From an uncultured Rhodanobacteraceae bacterium (GTDB lineage Bacteria; Pseudomonadota; Gammaproteobacteria; Xanthomonadales; SZUA-5), in the NCBI GenBank assembly GCA_937928755.1, contig CALEZI010000094.1, positions 1-37,072 on the forward strand: a stretch of DNA of 37,072 nt, in the 5' to 3' direction. Position numbers and translations under genes: made by a program. The notes under the pieces were generated by a model. The model ran no database searches, was not told where the DNA came from, and saw only the letters and a program-made list of their open reading frames with translations. This document shows, in pieces, positions 18,006 to 26,652 of this stretch. Positions within the stretch are counted from its first letter, which is position 1; each line of letters begins with the position of its first letter.

Positions 18006-18812
18006 TCACCCAACTTTGCGCGCGTTGTTCGCCACGTACTTCAGCAGTTCCTTGAAGTACAGACCCGGCAGCCAGCGCTTCAGCAGCCAGCGGCTGCGCG
18101 TGTCCTTGTGCGGCAGCAGCAGGAAACGGCCACGTTCGGATTCGTCGACGGTGTAGCGGGCGACGGCGGCAGCGTCGATCGGGCTCTTCTCCATCAACTT
18201 TTCCGCCATGTGCTTCAGTGGCGCATTCGCCGGCCCCTGGAACGACTGCATCAGATTGGTCTTGAAGAAACTCGGGCAGAGCACACTGACATGGATGCCC
18301 TTGGGTTGCAGTTCCGCGCGCATGCCTTCGGACAGCGCCACCACCGCCGCCTTGGACACACCATAGGCCCCCAGGCCCGGGGCCCCGGCGAGGCCGGCGA
18401 ACGAGGCAACGTTGATCACCCGCCCGCTGCGCTGCGCCTCCATCATCGGCACGAACTCGCGCACGCCGCGGACCACGCCCATCAGGTTGATGTTCAAGGT
18501 GCGCTGCCAGTCCGCACCACTGGTATGGGCGCACTCGCCGCCGCAGGCGATGCCGGCATTGTTGACCAGCACATCGAGGCCGTTCCAGGCGCCCATCACC
18601 TGCGCCTTGAGCGCCGCCATCGCCGCATCCGAGCCCACATCGGCGACCAGTGCCAGATGCCCGCCACCGGGCAGCATCTTCATGGTTTCCTCGGCGCGAT
18701 CGGCGTACAGATCGACACAAGCCACACGATTGCCGCGTTCGGCGTAACGCAAGGCCAGTTCGCGGCCCAATCCGCTGCCTGCTCCGGTGATCAGTACCCG
18801 CCGCCCCGCCAT
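18006..18812 (-). CDS. Short-chain dehydrogenase/reductase
   Basis: A 268-residue NAD(P)-dependent oxidoreductase of the classical SDR superfamily. The Rossmann start VLITGAGSGLGRELA (glycine-rich TGxxxGxG) lies at residues 5-19. An Asp at the end of beta 2 (CVDLY) suggests NAD(H) preference. NNAG, the catalytic Ser in INVASFAG and the YGVSK active-site Tyr/Lys follow. The C-terminal 50 residues are basic and contain a hydrophobic patch (RSRWLLKRWLPGLYFKELLKYV), which might associate with membrane. The substrate cannot be assigned. The start was set at the Met at 18812, next to the Rossmann motif, rather than upstream at 18866. It is transcribed divergently from the second SDR, with 77 bases between the starts. 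Confidence 0.88.
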   Translation of the reverse strand: MAGRRVLITGAGSGLGRELALRYAERGNRVACVDLYADRAEETMKMLPGGGHLALVADVGSDAAMAALKAQVMGAWNGLDVLVNNAGIACGGECAHTSGADWQRTLNINLMGVVRGVREFVPMMEAQRSGRVINVASFAGLAGAPGLGAYGVSKAAVVALSEGMRAELQPKGIHVSVLCPSFFKTNLMQSFQGPANAPLKHMAEKLMEKSPIDAAAVARYTVDESERGRFLLLPHKDTRSRWLLKRWLPGLYFKELLKYVANNARKVG

Positions 18813-18889
18813 GCTCGCTTCCCGTGGATTGCTCGACGCCAAGCATGCAGACTCGGGCCCGACCAAGCAAACCGCCGTGGAGTAGCCCC

Positions 18890-19648
18890 GTGAGCACAGC
18901 CCTGTTCGATCTGACCGGAAAAACCGCCCTGGTGACTGGCGCCAGCCGTGGCATCGGCGAGTCCATCGCGCGCCTGCTGGCAGCGCAGGGCGCCCGCGTG
19001 ATCGTGTCCAGCCGCAAGCTGGATGCCTGCGAGACGGTCGCCGCCAGCATCCGCGAGGCCGGCGGCCAGGCGGTCGCCATCGCTGCCCACATCGGCGAAC
19101 CGGCCGCGATCGACGCCTTGTTCGTCGAACTCGACAGCAAGGCCTTGACGCCCGACCTGCTGGTCAACAACGCCGCCGCCAATCCCTACTTCGGCCCGAT
19201 GCTGGACATGGGCATCGACGCCTATCACAAGACCGTCGACGTCAATATCCGCGGCTACTGGTACACCACGCAGCAGGCGGCCAGGCGCATGAAGTCGGGC
19301 GGCTCGATAGTCAACATCGCCAGCGTCAACGGCGTGCGTCCGGCCTTCGGCCAGGGCGTTTATTCCTTCTCCAAGGCCGCGATCATCTCGATGACCCAGG
19401 CTTGGGCGAAGGAACTGGCGCAGCAGCAGATCCGCGTCAACGCGGTGCTGCCAGGCCTCACCGACACCAAGTTCGCCAGCGCGATCACGCAGTCGCCGGC
19501 GATCCTGAAGATGATCATGCCGCTGATCCCGCAACAACGCATGGCGCAGCCCGACGAAATCGCCCCGGCGGTGCTGTACCTGCTGAGCGGCGCATCGTCC
19601 TACGTTACCGGAGCGGTGTTGCCGGTGGACGGGGGGTATCTGGCGTAG
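18890..19648 (+). CDS. Short-chain dehydrogenase/reductase (3-oxoacyl reductase-like)
   Basis: A 252-residue classical SDR. ALVTGASRGIGESIA marks the cofactor site, and SSRKLDAC at the end of beta 2 suggests NADPH. NNAA, the catalytic Ser in VNIASVNG and Tyr/Lys in YSFSKAAI follow. The end reads YVTGAVLPVDGGYLA, typical of FabG-like members. The start is most likely the GTG at 18890, where the sequence VSTALFDLTGKTALVTG begins as in related proteins; in-frame ATGs upstream give an unlikely N-terminus and overlap the other SDR. The TAG stop at 19646-19648 is formed by the GTAG head of the following repeat. Substrate unknown. Confidence 0.88.
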   Translation: MSTALFDLTGKTALVTGASRGIGESIARLLAAQGARVIVSSRKLDACETVAASIREAGGQAVAIAAHIGEPAAIDALFVELDSKALTPDLLVNNAAANPYFGPMLDMGIDAYHKTVDVNIRGYWYTTQQAARRMKSGGSIVNIASVNGVRPAFGQGVYSFSKAAIISMTQAWAKELAQQQIRVNAVLPGLTDTKFASAITQSPAILKMIMPLIPQQRMAQPDEIAPAVLYLLSGASSYVTGAVLPVDGGYLA

Positions 19649-19741
19649 GGCGGAACCTTCGCCGCAGGCGAAGATTCCGCCGCGGAGTTCCCGGCAAGTT
19701 CGGCGGCGGATTCTTTGCCTGCGGCAAAGGATCCGCCCTAC
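19645..19741. repeat. GTAG-headed inverted palindrome pair (family F)
   Basis: Copy one runs from GTAG at 19645: GGCGGAA, CCTTCGCC, a GCA loop, GGCGAAG and TTCCGCC. Copy two, on the opposite strand, ends in CTAC at 19738-19741 and has the same plan with small changes (GGATCC and CTTTGCC arms). Each is a hairpin of about 15 base pairs. The block lies between convergent genes and supplies the stop codon of the upstream SDR. Confidence 0.9.
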
Positions 19742-19752
19742 CGACCTCCAAC

Positions 19753-20217
19753 CTACTCCTTGACCACGCCGAGCAAACGGTCGACGCGCGCGAACACTTC
19801 GGGACGCGAGAACGGCTTCTTCATGAAATCGTCGGCGCCGATCTTCTGCGCCCAGAAGTGCTCGGTGGCCTGTTCGTTGCCGCTCATCATGATGATCGGG
19901 ATTTCCGCCGTCAGCGGATCGCGGCGCAAGGCGCGCAGCGCGGCGAAGCCGTTCATGCCGGGCAGCACGATGTCGAGGAAGATCAGCCGCGGCAACTGTT
20001 CCTTGGCAATCTGGATACCGCTCTCGGCATCGAAGGCCTCCAGCGGCTCGTAGCCGTTCTGCTCGAGCATGCGCCGCAGCATGGTAACGACCGTGGTCGA
20101 GTCGTCGATCACCAGGATCAGGGTTCCGCGCTTGACGCGTGGACGATTCTTGGTGCGGCGATCGTCGGCACCACTCTTGCCTCCGAACAATCCGCGAATG
20201 AAGTCGAACAGTCCCAT
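19753..20217 (-). CDS. CheY-like response regulator (single receiver domain)
   Basis: A 154-residue protein. A basic N-terminal extension of about 30 residues (MGLFDFIRGLFGG, then RTKNRPRVKRG) precedes one receiver domain. The acidic pair Asp38-Asp39 lies in LILVIDDS, the phosphoacceptor is Asp82 in LIFLDIVLPGMNG, the conserved Ser is in IIMMSGN, and the Lys is in DDFMKKPFSRPE. No output domain follows, so it signals by protein contact, like PilG/PilH-type or chemotaxis regulators. There is no cognate histidine kinase or pilus gene in the window. It is convergent with the SDR upstream in the window and divergent from pgk. Confidence 0.88.
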   Translation of the reverse strand: MGLFDFIRGLFGGKSGADDRRTKNRPRVKRGTLILVIDDSTTVVTMLRRMLEQNGYEPLEAFDAESGIQIAKEQLPRLIFLDIVLPGMNGFAALRALRRDPLTAEIPIIMMSGNEQATEHFWAQKIGADDFMKKPFSRPEVFARVDRLLGVVKE

Positions 20218-20373
20218 GATTTTCCCTTGTAGAAGCCGTGGTCGGCTTTTCGCCGCCGCGGAAGCCGGAGCATGCAGACTGCATGCATCCGCATCCTGCG
20301 ATCTGGTTCACGTCCCCGGCACGCAACCTACCGACCCGCGAAGCATCCGCCAAACAGGGGGCAATGCGCTAGC

Positions 20374-20406
20374 GGATGTTGGATGTTGGATGTTGGATGT
20401 TGGATG
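20374..20406. repeat. Short tandem repeat, GGATGTT x4
   Basis: Four perfect head-to-tail copies of the 7-base unit GGATGTT (20374-20401), followed by a partial copy GGATG. It lies in the gap between the regulator gene and pgk. The unit count could vary by slippage. No gene was found in the rest of 20218-20589 apart from the palindrome pair at 20440-20508. Confidence 0.9.
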
Positions 20407-20439
20407 CGGACGCCGGACGTGGGACAGCGCGCGCTTCTG

Positions 20440-20508
20440 GTGGGTCCAGACTTGTCTGGACGCTTCTGATGCCCAAAGCCAACAGCATCCAGACAAGTCT
20501 GGAGCCAC
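20440..20508. repeat. Family A inverted palindrome pair (locus 4)
   Basis: GTGG plus GTCCAGACTTGTCTGGAC at 20440-20461 faces a copy at 20487-20508 that has two end changes (ATCCAGAC and GTCTGGAG) and CCAC at its end. It sits 82 bases before the pgk start in a divergent intergenic region, so here it cannot be a shared terminator and may lie in the pgk leader or upstream of its promoter. Confidence 0.9.
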
Positions 20509-20589
20509 GAAAGCCGACATCCGTCAAACCGGCGCAAATCAACCGCCCTATGCTATCGGGCTGACGACTATCGACCTCTGGAGCCCACC

Positions 20590-21768
20590 ATGAACTTCCT
20601 GCGCATGACCGATCTCGACCTCGCCGGCAAACGTGTGCTGATTCGCGAGGACCTCAACGTGCCGATCAAGGATGGCCGGATCACCAGCGAGCAACGTCTG
20701 GCGGCGGCGTTGCCGACGATCAAGGCGGCCATGGCGGCGGGTGCGCGCGTACTGGTGATGTCGCACCTGGGTCGACCGAAAGAGGGCGTGTTCGATGCGG
20801 CCGCCTCGATGGCGCCGGTCGCCGCGTGGCTCGCCGCGCATCTGGGCCAGCCGGTGCCGCTGGTGCGCGATTGGCTCGATGGCGTCGAGCTTGCGCCCGG
20901 CGCGGTCGCGCTGTGCGAGAACGTACGCTTCAACGCCGGCGAGGAAAAGGACGACGAGGCGCTGTCGAAGCGCATGGCCGCGCTGTGCGATGTGTTCGTC
21001 ATGGACGCCTTCGGCACCGCCCATCGCGCCCAGGCATCGACCCATGGCGTGGCCAGGTTCGCGCCAATCGCCTGCGCCGGCCCGCTGCTGGCCGCTGAAC
21101 TCGACGCGCTGGCCAAGGCCCTGTTGCAGCCGAAGCGCCCGCTGCTGGCGATCGTCGCCGGCTCCAAGGTATCGACCAAGCTGGAACTGCTCGGCAACCT
21201 CGTCGACAAGGTCGACCAGCTGATCGTCGGCGGCGGCATCGCCAACACCTTCATCGCTGCGGCCGGGTACGGCGTCGGCAAATCGCTGTGCGAGGCCGAT
21301 CTGCTCGACGCCGCACGCGCCATCGTCGCCAAAGCCAGCGCGCGCGGCGCCAGCATTCCGCTACCGCTGGACGTGGTCACCGCTCCGACCTTTGCCGCCG
21401 ATGCCAAGGCCACGATCGAAGGCATCGACACGGTCTCGACCGAAGAGATGATCCTCGACATCGGCCCGAAGACCGCCGCGCATTACGCCGAATTGATCGC
21501 CAACGCCGGCACCGTGGTGTGGAACGGGCCGGTCGGCGTTTTCGAATTCGATGCTTTCGGCGAGGGCACCAAAGCGATCGCGCAAGCCATCGCCAGATCG
21601 CAAGCCTTCTCCATCGCCGGCGGCGGCGACACGCTGGCGGCGATCGAGAAATACGGCATCGAAAACGACATCGGCTACATCAGCACCGGCGGCGGCGCCT
21701 TCCTCGAGTTCCTCGAAGGCAAGACCCAGCCGGCCGTCGCCATGTTGCAGGCGCGCGCCGCGGGGTGA
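20590..21768 (+). CDS. pgk: Phosphoglycerate kinase
   Basis: Transfers phosphate from 1,3-bisphosphoglycerate to ADP in glycolysis, in the cytosol. The 392-residue length is standard. Motifs include VLIREDLNVPIKDGRIT near the N-terminus, the substrate-binding LVMSHLGRP, ENVRFNAGE, DAFGTAHRAQAS, AGSKVSTKLELLGNL, VGGGIANTF, and the nucleotide-binding end VWNGPVGVFEFDAFGEGT with SIAGGGDT and STGGGAFLEFLEG. A GGAG at 20580-20583 is well placed before ATG 20590. The gene is alone rather than in the gap-pgk-fba order seen in many bacteria. gpmI, a neighbouring step of the same pathway, lies 20 kb away. Confidence 0.97.
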   Translation: MNFLRMTDLDLAGKRVLIREDLNVPIKDGRITSEQRLAAALPTIKAAMAAGARVLVMSHLGRPKEGVFDAAASMAPVAAWLAAHLGQPVPLVRDWLDGVELAPGAVALCENVRFNAGEEKDDEALSKRMAALCDVFVMDAFGTAHRAQASTHGVARFAPIACAGPLLAAELDALAKALLQPKRPLLAIVAGSKVSTKLELLGNLVDKVDQLIVGGGIANTFIAAAGYGVGKSLCEADLLDAARAIVAKASARGASIPLPLDVVTAPTFAADAKATIEGIDTVSTEEMILDIGPKTAAHYAELIANAGTVVWNGPVGVFEFDAFGEGTKAIAQAIARSQAFSIAGGGDTLAAIEKYGIENDIGYISTGGGAFLEFLEGKTQPAVAMLQARAAG

Positions 21769-21813
21769 AGCCGGGCGTTGGTTGTCGCCGTTGGTGTTGG
21801 AAAAGGCAGCAAT

Positions 21814-21889
21814 GTAGGTTGGGCACGGCTTCATGTGCCCAACGCTGGCGGCCGCCGATGTTGGGCACATGAAGCCGTGCCCAACCTAC
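21814..21889. repeat. GTAG-headed inverted palindrome pair (family C, locus 2)
   Basis: GTAG, then GTTGGGCAC, GGCTTCAT and GTGCCCAAC at 21814-21843, faced by the reverse form ending CTAC at 21889. The left stem is nine perfect base pairs. It lies between convergent pgk and the DUF454 gene and is followed by a second pair of a different family. Confidence 0.9.
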
Positions 21890-21932
21890 GCGACCGAGGC
21901 GCGCGGTTGTCTGGCCCGCGATCCTGCTGTCT

Positions 21933-21994
21933 GTGGGAGCGACCTTGCGTCGCGAGCTTGAATCCAGAAGCTCGCGGGGCAAGCCCGCTCCCAC
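21933..21994. repeat. GTGG-headed inverted palindrome pair (family E, locus 1)
   Basis: GTGGGAGCGACC...GTCGCGAGCTT at the left faces AAGCTCGCGGGGCAAGCCC...CTCCCAC at the right. The two copies differ in the inner stem, but the heads and tails match. This is the same family as 27015-27079 and 34211-34282. It ends eight bases from the stop of the DUF454 gene. Confidence 0.85.
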
Positions 21995-22002
21995 AGGTTC
22001 AG

Positions 22003-22371
22003 TCAAACCGCTCCCGGCGGCTCCGGTCGCAACCACAGCCACAGCGCGACGACGGTCATGATTCCGCAGCCGATCGCCGCCATCCACCAGCGCGGCGAGG
22101 TCAGGAAGAAAATCGCGCTGCAGGCGATCATGGTCAGCGTCGCGGTCCACTTGGCGCGGCGACTGACCGCCTGGTAGCGATCCCAGTCGCGCACCATCGG
22201 GCCAAAAATCCGGTGACGGTGCAGCCAGCGATGCAGCCGTTCAGACCCGCGCGCCGCCGCCCAGGCGGCAACCAGCACGAACGGCGTGGTCGGCAGCCCG
22301 GGCACGAAGATGCCGATGAAGCCGAGCCCGAGGCAGACGTAGGCTATTGCGAGGTAGAGCCAGCGGGGCAT
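22003..22371 (-). CDS. DUF454 (YbaN-like) inner-membrane protein
   Basis: A 122-residue integral membrane protein. An N-terminal helix with LYLAIAYVCLGLGFIGIFVPGLPTTPF carries the conserved G-x-x-LPxLPTTPF-like motif of the DUF454/YbaN family. A basic cytosolic segment follows (RGSERLHRWLHRHRIFGPMVRDW), then two helices at about 70 to 112. The family is widespread but lacks a firmly known function. ATG 22371 gives MPRWLYLAIAY, a normal N-terminus. It is downstream of hutU on the same strand, with a repeat pair between, and is convergent with pgk. Confidence 0.85.
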   Translation of the reverse strand: MPRWLYLAIAYVCLGLGFIGIFVPGLPTTPFVLVAAWAAARGSERLHRWLHRHRIFGPMVRDWDRYQAVSRRAKWTATLTMIACSAIFFLTSPRWWMAAIGCGIMTVVALWLWLRPEPPGAV

Positions 22372-22396
22372 GCGCAGAAGCCGGTTGTCGGTTCTT

Positions 22397-22466
22397 GTAG
22401 GGGCGACGTGTACGTCGCGACCGGTTGCTCCCGTTGCCGTGGTCGCGACGTACACGTCGCTCCTAC
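22397..22466. repeat. GTAG-headed inverted palindrome pair (family B, locus 1)
   Basis: GTAG followed by GCGACGTGTACGTCGC (7-base arms, GT centre) at 22397-22418, with an inverted copy ending CTAC at 22466. It occupies most of the 103-base gap between hutU and the DUF454 gene. Same family as 30717-30789. Confidence 0.9.
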
Positions 22467-22474
22467 AACAGCGG

Positions 22475-24139
22475 TCACCCCATCGGCAGTTGCAATCCCT
22501 GCTCGCGCGCGCACTCTGTGGCGATCGCGTAACCCGCATCGTGATGGCGGTAGACGCCCATCGCCGGGTCGTTCCACAGCACGCGGGCGATGCGCCGATC
22601 GGCCTCAAGGCTGCCGTCGCAGACGATGACGATGCCCGAATGCTGCGAATAACCCATGCCGACGCCGCCGCCGTGGTGCAACGACACCCAGGTGGCGCCG
22701 CCGGCGACCGCGCCCATCGCGTTCAGCAGGGGCCAGTCGGACACCGCATCCGAGCCGTCCTTCATAGATTCAGTCTCGCGATTGGGCGAGGCCACCGAGC
22801 CTGAATCCAGATGATCGCGGCCGATCACGATCGGCGCCTTCAGTTCACAGTTGCGCACCATCTCGTTGAACGCGAGGCCGAGTCGATGGCGCTGACCGAG
22901 GCCGACCCAGCAGATGCGCGCCGGCAGGCCCTGGAAGGCGATACGCTGCGCCGCCATGTCCAGCCAGTTGTGCAGATGGGCGTCGTCGGGAATCAATTCC
23001 TTGACCTTGGCATCGGTCCTGGCGATGTCTTCCGGATCGCCCGACAGTGCCACCCAGCGAAACGGGCCGACGCCGCGGCAGAACAGCGGACGCACGTAGG
23101 CCGGCACGAAACCCGGGAAATCGAAAGCGTTCACCAGACCCTCGTCCTTGGCCATCTGGCGGATGTTGTTGCCGTAATCGAAGGTCGGGATGCCCTGCGC
23201 GTGGAAGGCCAGCATCGCCTCGACGTGGTCGCGCATAGAGGTCTTGGCGGCGCGTGCGGTGCCCTCGGGATCGGCCTTGCGCCGCTGGAACCACTGGTCG
23301 ACGCTCCAGCCGATCGGCAGGTAGCCATTGACCGGATCATGCGCGCTGGTCTGGTCGGTCACCGCATCGGGCTTGACCCCGCGGCGCACCAGCTCGGGCA
23401 GAATCTCGGCAGCGTTGCCGAGCAGGCCGACGCTGATCGCGCGCCCGGCAGCCGTGTGCGCTGCGATCCGCGCCAGCGCATCGTCGAGATCGCTCGCCTG
23501 CTCGTCGAGGTAGCGCGTGCGCAAGCGCATGTCGATGCGGCTCTGCTGGCACTCGATGTTGAGCGAACAGGCGCCGGCCATCGCCGCCGCCAGCGGCTGC
23601 GCGCCGCCCATGCCGCCGAGGCCGGCGGTGAGAATCCACTTGCCTTTGAGATCGCCGCCGAAGTGCTGGCGCCCCATCTCGACAAAGGTCTCGTAAGTGC
23701 CTTGCACGATGCCCTGCGAGCCGATGTAGATCCACGAACCGGCCGTCATCTGCCCGTACATCATCAGGCCCTTGCGATCGAGCTCGTTGAAGTGTTCCCA
23801 GGTCGCCCAGTGCGGCACCAGATTGGAATTGGCCAGCAGCACGCGCGGCGCGTCGCTGTGGGTACGCAGCACGCCGACCGGCTTGCCCGACTGGATCAGC
23901 AGGGTTTCGTCCTCGCCGAGCACGGTCAGCGCGCGCACGATGGCATCGAAGCACTCCCAGTCGCGCGCGGCGCGGCCGATGCCGCCGTAGACCACCAGCT
24001 CCGCCGGGTTCTCGGCGACCTCGGGATCGAGGTTGTTCATCAACATGCGCAGCGGCGCTTCGGTCAGCCAGCTCTTGCAGGAAATCGCCGCCCCGCGCGC
24101 GGCGCGGACCAGGCGGGTGTGGTCGATGCGGGTGCTCAT
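22475..24139 (-). CDS. hutU: Urocanate hydratase (urocanase)
   Basis: Second step of histidine breakdown: converts urocanate to 4-imidazolone-5-propanoate using tightly bound NAD+, in the cytosol. The 554-residue length is normal. Clear family motifs are WLTEAPLRMLMNNLDPEVAE, VYGGIGRAAR, QSGKPVGVLRTH, the dinucleotide site GLGGMGGAQPLAAAMAG, TDQTSAHDPVNGYLP and the active-site region YVRPLFCRGVGPFRWVALSG. The C-terminus has WVSLHHGGGVGMGYSQHSG. The ATG at 24139 is preferred to the upstream 24241, because the sequence before it is unrelated and repeat-adjacent. hutH, hutI and hutG/F are not in the window, so the pathway genes must be elsewhere or the gene is isolated. Confidence 0.97.
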   Translation of the reverse strand: MSTRIDHTRLVRAARGAAISCKSWLTEAPLRMLMNNLDPEVAENPAELVVYGGIGRAARDWECFDAIVRALTVLGEDETLLIQSGKPVGVLRTHSDAPRVLLANSNLVPHWATWEHFNELDRKGLMMYGQMTAGSWIYIGSQGIVQGTYETFVEMGRQHFGGDLKGKWILTAGLGGMGGAQPLAAAMAGACSLNIECQQSRIDMRLRTRYLDEQASDLDDALARIAAHTAAGRAISVGLLGNAAEILPELVRRGVKPDAVTDQTSAHDPVNGYLPIGWSVDQWFQRRKADPEGTARAAKTSMRDHVEAMLAFHAQGIPTFDYGNNIRQMAKDEGLVNAFDFPGFVPAYVRPLFCRGVGPFRWVALSGDPEDIARTDAKVKELIPDDAHLHNWLDMAAQRIAFQGLPARICWVGLGQRHRLGLAFNEMVRNCELKAPIVIGRDHLDSGSVASPNRETESMKDGSDAVSDWPLLNAMGAVAGGATWVSLHHGGGVGMGYSQHSGIVIVCDGSLEADRRIARVLWNDPAMGVYRHHDAGYAIATECAREQGLQLPMG

Positions 24140-24202
24140 GCGCGGGTCGCTCGCAGCGGGACAGGGCGGCGATGATAGGCGGAGGCGCTGCGAAGAGCAT
24201 TG

Positions 24203-24471
24203 GTCCGCAAAGGACGCCAAGAACGCAAAGGAGAGCGACATTGAGTAGGTTGGGCTAAGGCGCAGCCATGCCCAACATTCGTCCGGACGCGTTGGGCACG
24301 GCGTGCCGCCTCAGCCAACCTACTTAACGCAGGTCGTAGGAGTCACCTTGGCCGTGCTCTGGCCTACGTGACATCGAGCGCGGCATTTTCACGTAGGCCG
24401 AAAAGCACGGCCAACGTGACCTACATTCGCGACAACCTACCCTTCGCGGTCCCTTTGCGTCCTTTGCGGAC
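24203..24471. repeat. Nested inverted repeats upstream of hutU
   Basis: The outer ends are a perfect 15-base inverted repeat, GTCCGCAAAGGACGC at 24203-24217 and GCGTCCTTTGCGGAC at 24457-24471. Inside lie two GTAG-headed pairs. The family C pair (24245-24323) is the GTTGGGC...GCCCAAC type. The family D pair (24336-24424) has GTAG followed by a hairpin with TCACCTTGGCC and GGCCTACGTGA arms, faced by its inverse ending CTAC. The block fills the gap between hutU and hypE with no gene. Its nesting is like that of 8972-9297. Confidence 0.85.
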
Positions 24472-24490
24472 AAAAAGGCTTTTCAGAACG

Positions 24491-25522
24491 TCAACAAATC
24501 CGCGGCAGTTGCTCGCCATGCAGCCAATCGACCATGCGCCGGCCGCCGAAGATCGTGCGCATTTCGACGAAGCGCTGGGGATCGGCGGTGAGGTAGCCGA
24601 TCAACGCGGCATCGCGGCCGAGCGGGTGCGCGCGCATGGCGGCGAGAATGCGATCGGCGTCGGCGTGGTTGCAGATGGCCACCAGCTTGCCCTCGTTGGC
24701 GACATTCAGCGGGTCGAGTCCAAGTAGTTCGCATGCCCCGCGCACCTCGCCCTTGAGCGGTATGGCCGCTTCGTCGAGGCGCATGCCGACACCCGACTGC
24801 TGGGCGATTTCGTTGAGCGTCGCGGCCAACCCACCGCGCGTGGGATCCCGCAACGCACGCAGTGCGCCGGGTGCCGCGGCGAGCATGTCGGCGACCAGCG
24901 TGTGCAGCGCCGCGGAATCCGAGCGGATCGTGGTCTCGAAGCTCAAACCGCTGCGGCTGGCCATGATGGCGACGCCATGGTCGCCGATCGAGCCGGAAAC
25001 CAGGATTGCATCGCCCGGCCGCGCACGGTCGCCGCCGAGATCGACGCCGTCGGCGATGCGGCCGATACCCGCCGTGTTGATGAACACGCCGTCGCCCTTG
25101 CCACGTTCGACCACCTTGGTGTCGCCGGTGACGATGGCGACGCCGGCAGCGCGTGCGGCAGCACCCATCGAGTTGGCAATGCGCACGAGCTCGGCAATCG
25201 GGAAGCCTTCCTCGATGATGAATCCGGCCGACAGGTGCAGCGGCATCGCGCCGCCCATGGCCAGATCATTGACGGTGCCGTGCACGGCGAGACTGCCGAT
25301 ATCGCCGCCGGGAAAGAACAGCGGCGAAATGACGTAGGAATCGGTGCTGAAGGCGTAACGGCCGGCGCCGAGCGCAAACTCGGCCTGATCGTTGCCGCGC
25401 TTCAGGCACGGATTGTCAAAGGCCGGCTTGAACACGGCATCGATGAGTTGCTGCATGGCGCGCCCGCCGCCGCCGTGGCCAAGGTCGATGCGCGCACCGT
25501 TGTCGTACCGTTTGGCGCTCAT
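24491..25522 (-). CDS. hypE: Hydrogenase maturation protein HypE (thiocyanate/cyanide-forming)
   Basis: Dehydrates the carbamoyl group on its C-terminal cysteine to a thiocyanate, the source of the CN ligands of NiFe-hydrogenases. The 343-residue protein has the PurM/AIRS-type ATP-binding fold: GHGGGGRAMQQLI at the start, FSTDSYVISPLFFPGGDIG, HGTVNDLAMGGA, GDTKVVERGKGDG, and LRDPTRGGLAATLNEIAQ. It ends exactly in PRIC, the conserved tail carrying the carbamoylated cysteine, so it looks functional. Start ATG 25522 overlaps the hypD stop by four bases (ATGA), so it is cotranslated with hypD. It is the last gene of the hypCDE unit. Confidence 0.96.
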   Translation of the reverse strand: MSAKRYDNGARIDLGHGGGGRAMQQLIDAVFKPAFDNPCLKRGNDQAEFALGAGRYAFSTDSYVISPLFFPGGDIGSLAVHGTVNDLAMGGAMPLHLSAGFIIEEGFPIAELVRIANSMGAAARAAGVAIVTGDTKVVERGKGDGVFINTAGIGRIADGVDLGGDRARPGDAILVSGSIGDHGVAIMASRSGLSFETTIRSDSAALHTLVADMLAAAPGALRALRDPTRGGLAATLNEIAQQSGVGMRLDEAAIPLKGEVRGACELLGLDPLNVANEGKLVAICNHADADRILAAMRAHPLGRDAALIGYLTADPQRFVEMRTIFGGRRMVDWLHGEQLPRIC

Positions 25523-26652
25523 GCCGCCGCCGTTCCGGTGTGCCGTCCGTAGGTGTAGTACGCGGCGCAAGCGCCCTCGGAGGACACCATGCACGAGCCG
25601 ATCGGGTTCTCCGGCGTGCACAAGGTACCGAACACCTTGCAGTCGTTCGGCCGCTTGGCGCCACGCAGGATCGCCGGACACTCGCAGGCGGCGTTCTCGC
25701 GGGCGGCGATCACCTTGAGACCGAAGCGTTGTTCGGCATCCAGGGCAGCGTAGTCCGCTCGCAACTTCAGCGCCGAATACGGCACCTCGCCAAGTCCGCG
25801 CCACTCGAAGCTGTCGCGCACTTCGAGCACCTGTCCGACCAGATCCTGCGCCTTCAGATTGCCGGCAGCAGTGACCGCGCGACTGTACTGGTTCTCGATC
25901 ACCGCCCGACCCTCGTTCAATTGGCGTAGCAGCATCAGGATCGATTGCAGCACGTCGAGCGGTTCGAAGCCGCTGATCACCACGGGCTTGCGGTAGTGCT
26001 CGGCGAAGGCCTGGTAGGCGCCGGTACCGATGACCACGCTGACGTGCGCGGGACCGACGAACCCGTCGATGGAAATCGGCGCCTCGTCGGCCGGATGGTG
26101 GCTCTCCAGCAGATGCACCAGCGCCGGCGGCGTCAGCACGTGGTTGCAGTAGACCGAAAAATTGTCCAGCCCTTCGCGCTGCGCCTGAAGCACGGCGACT
26201 GCCGTCGGCGGTGTCGTCGTCTCGAAGCCGATGGCGAAAAACACCACGTGCTTGTCCGGGTTTTCGCGCGCGATCGCCAGCGCGTCGGTCGCCGAATAAA
26301 CCATGCGCACGTCGGCACCCTCAGCCTTGGCGCGCATCAGGCTCATCTTGCGCGAACCGGGTACGCGCAGCATGTCGGCATAACTGGTCAGGATGGTGCC
26401 CGGCTGGCGCGCGATGCGGATGCCCAGATCGAGGCGGCCGATCGGCAGCACGCAGACCGGGCAACCGGGCCCATGGATCATCTGCACATTGGGCGGCAGC
26501 AGATCGGGAATGCCGTAACGGAAGATCGCGTGGGTGTGGCCGCCGCAGAACTCCATCAGGCGGTACTGGCGATCCGGCCTTGCCTCGCGCGCGATCTCGG
26601 CCGCAAGCTTGCGCGCCAGTGCGCCATCGCGAAATTCGTCGATGTATTTCAT
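25519..26652 (-). CDS. hypD: Hydrogenase maturation protein HypD (Fe-S)
   Basis: The scaffold on which the Fe(CN)2CO group of NiFe-hydrogenases is built, together with HypC. The 377-residue product carries the typical MEFCGGHTHAIFRYGIPDLLP, the HGPGCPVCVLP cysteine motif, SYADMLRVPGS, GFETTTPPTA and NHVLTPPAL. The C-terminal Cys region (CECPAILRGAKRP, CKVFGTLCTP, GSCMVSSEGACAAYY) binds the 4Fe-4S cluster. The key Cys residues are all present. It overlaps hypC and hypE by four bases on each side, a tightly coupled operon. Confidence 0.97.
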   Translation of the reverse strand: MKYIDEFRDGALARKLAAEIAREARPDRQYRLMEFCGGHTHAIFRYGIPDLLPPNVQMIHGPGCPVCVLPIGRLDLGIRIARQPGTILTSYADMLRVPGSRKMSLMRAKAEGADVRMVYSATDALAIARENPDKHVVFFAIGFETTTPPTAVAVLQAQREGLDNFSVYCNHVLTPPALVHLLESHHPADEAPISIDGFVGPAHVSVVIGTGAYQAFAEHYRKPVVISGFEPLDVLQSILMLLRQLNEGRAVIENQYSRAVTAAGNLKAQDLVGQVLEVRDSFEWRGLGEVPYSALKLRADYAALDAEQRFGLKVIAARENAACECPAILRGAKRPNDCKVFGTLCTPENPIGSCMVSSEGACAAYYTYGRHTGTAAA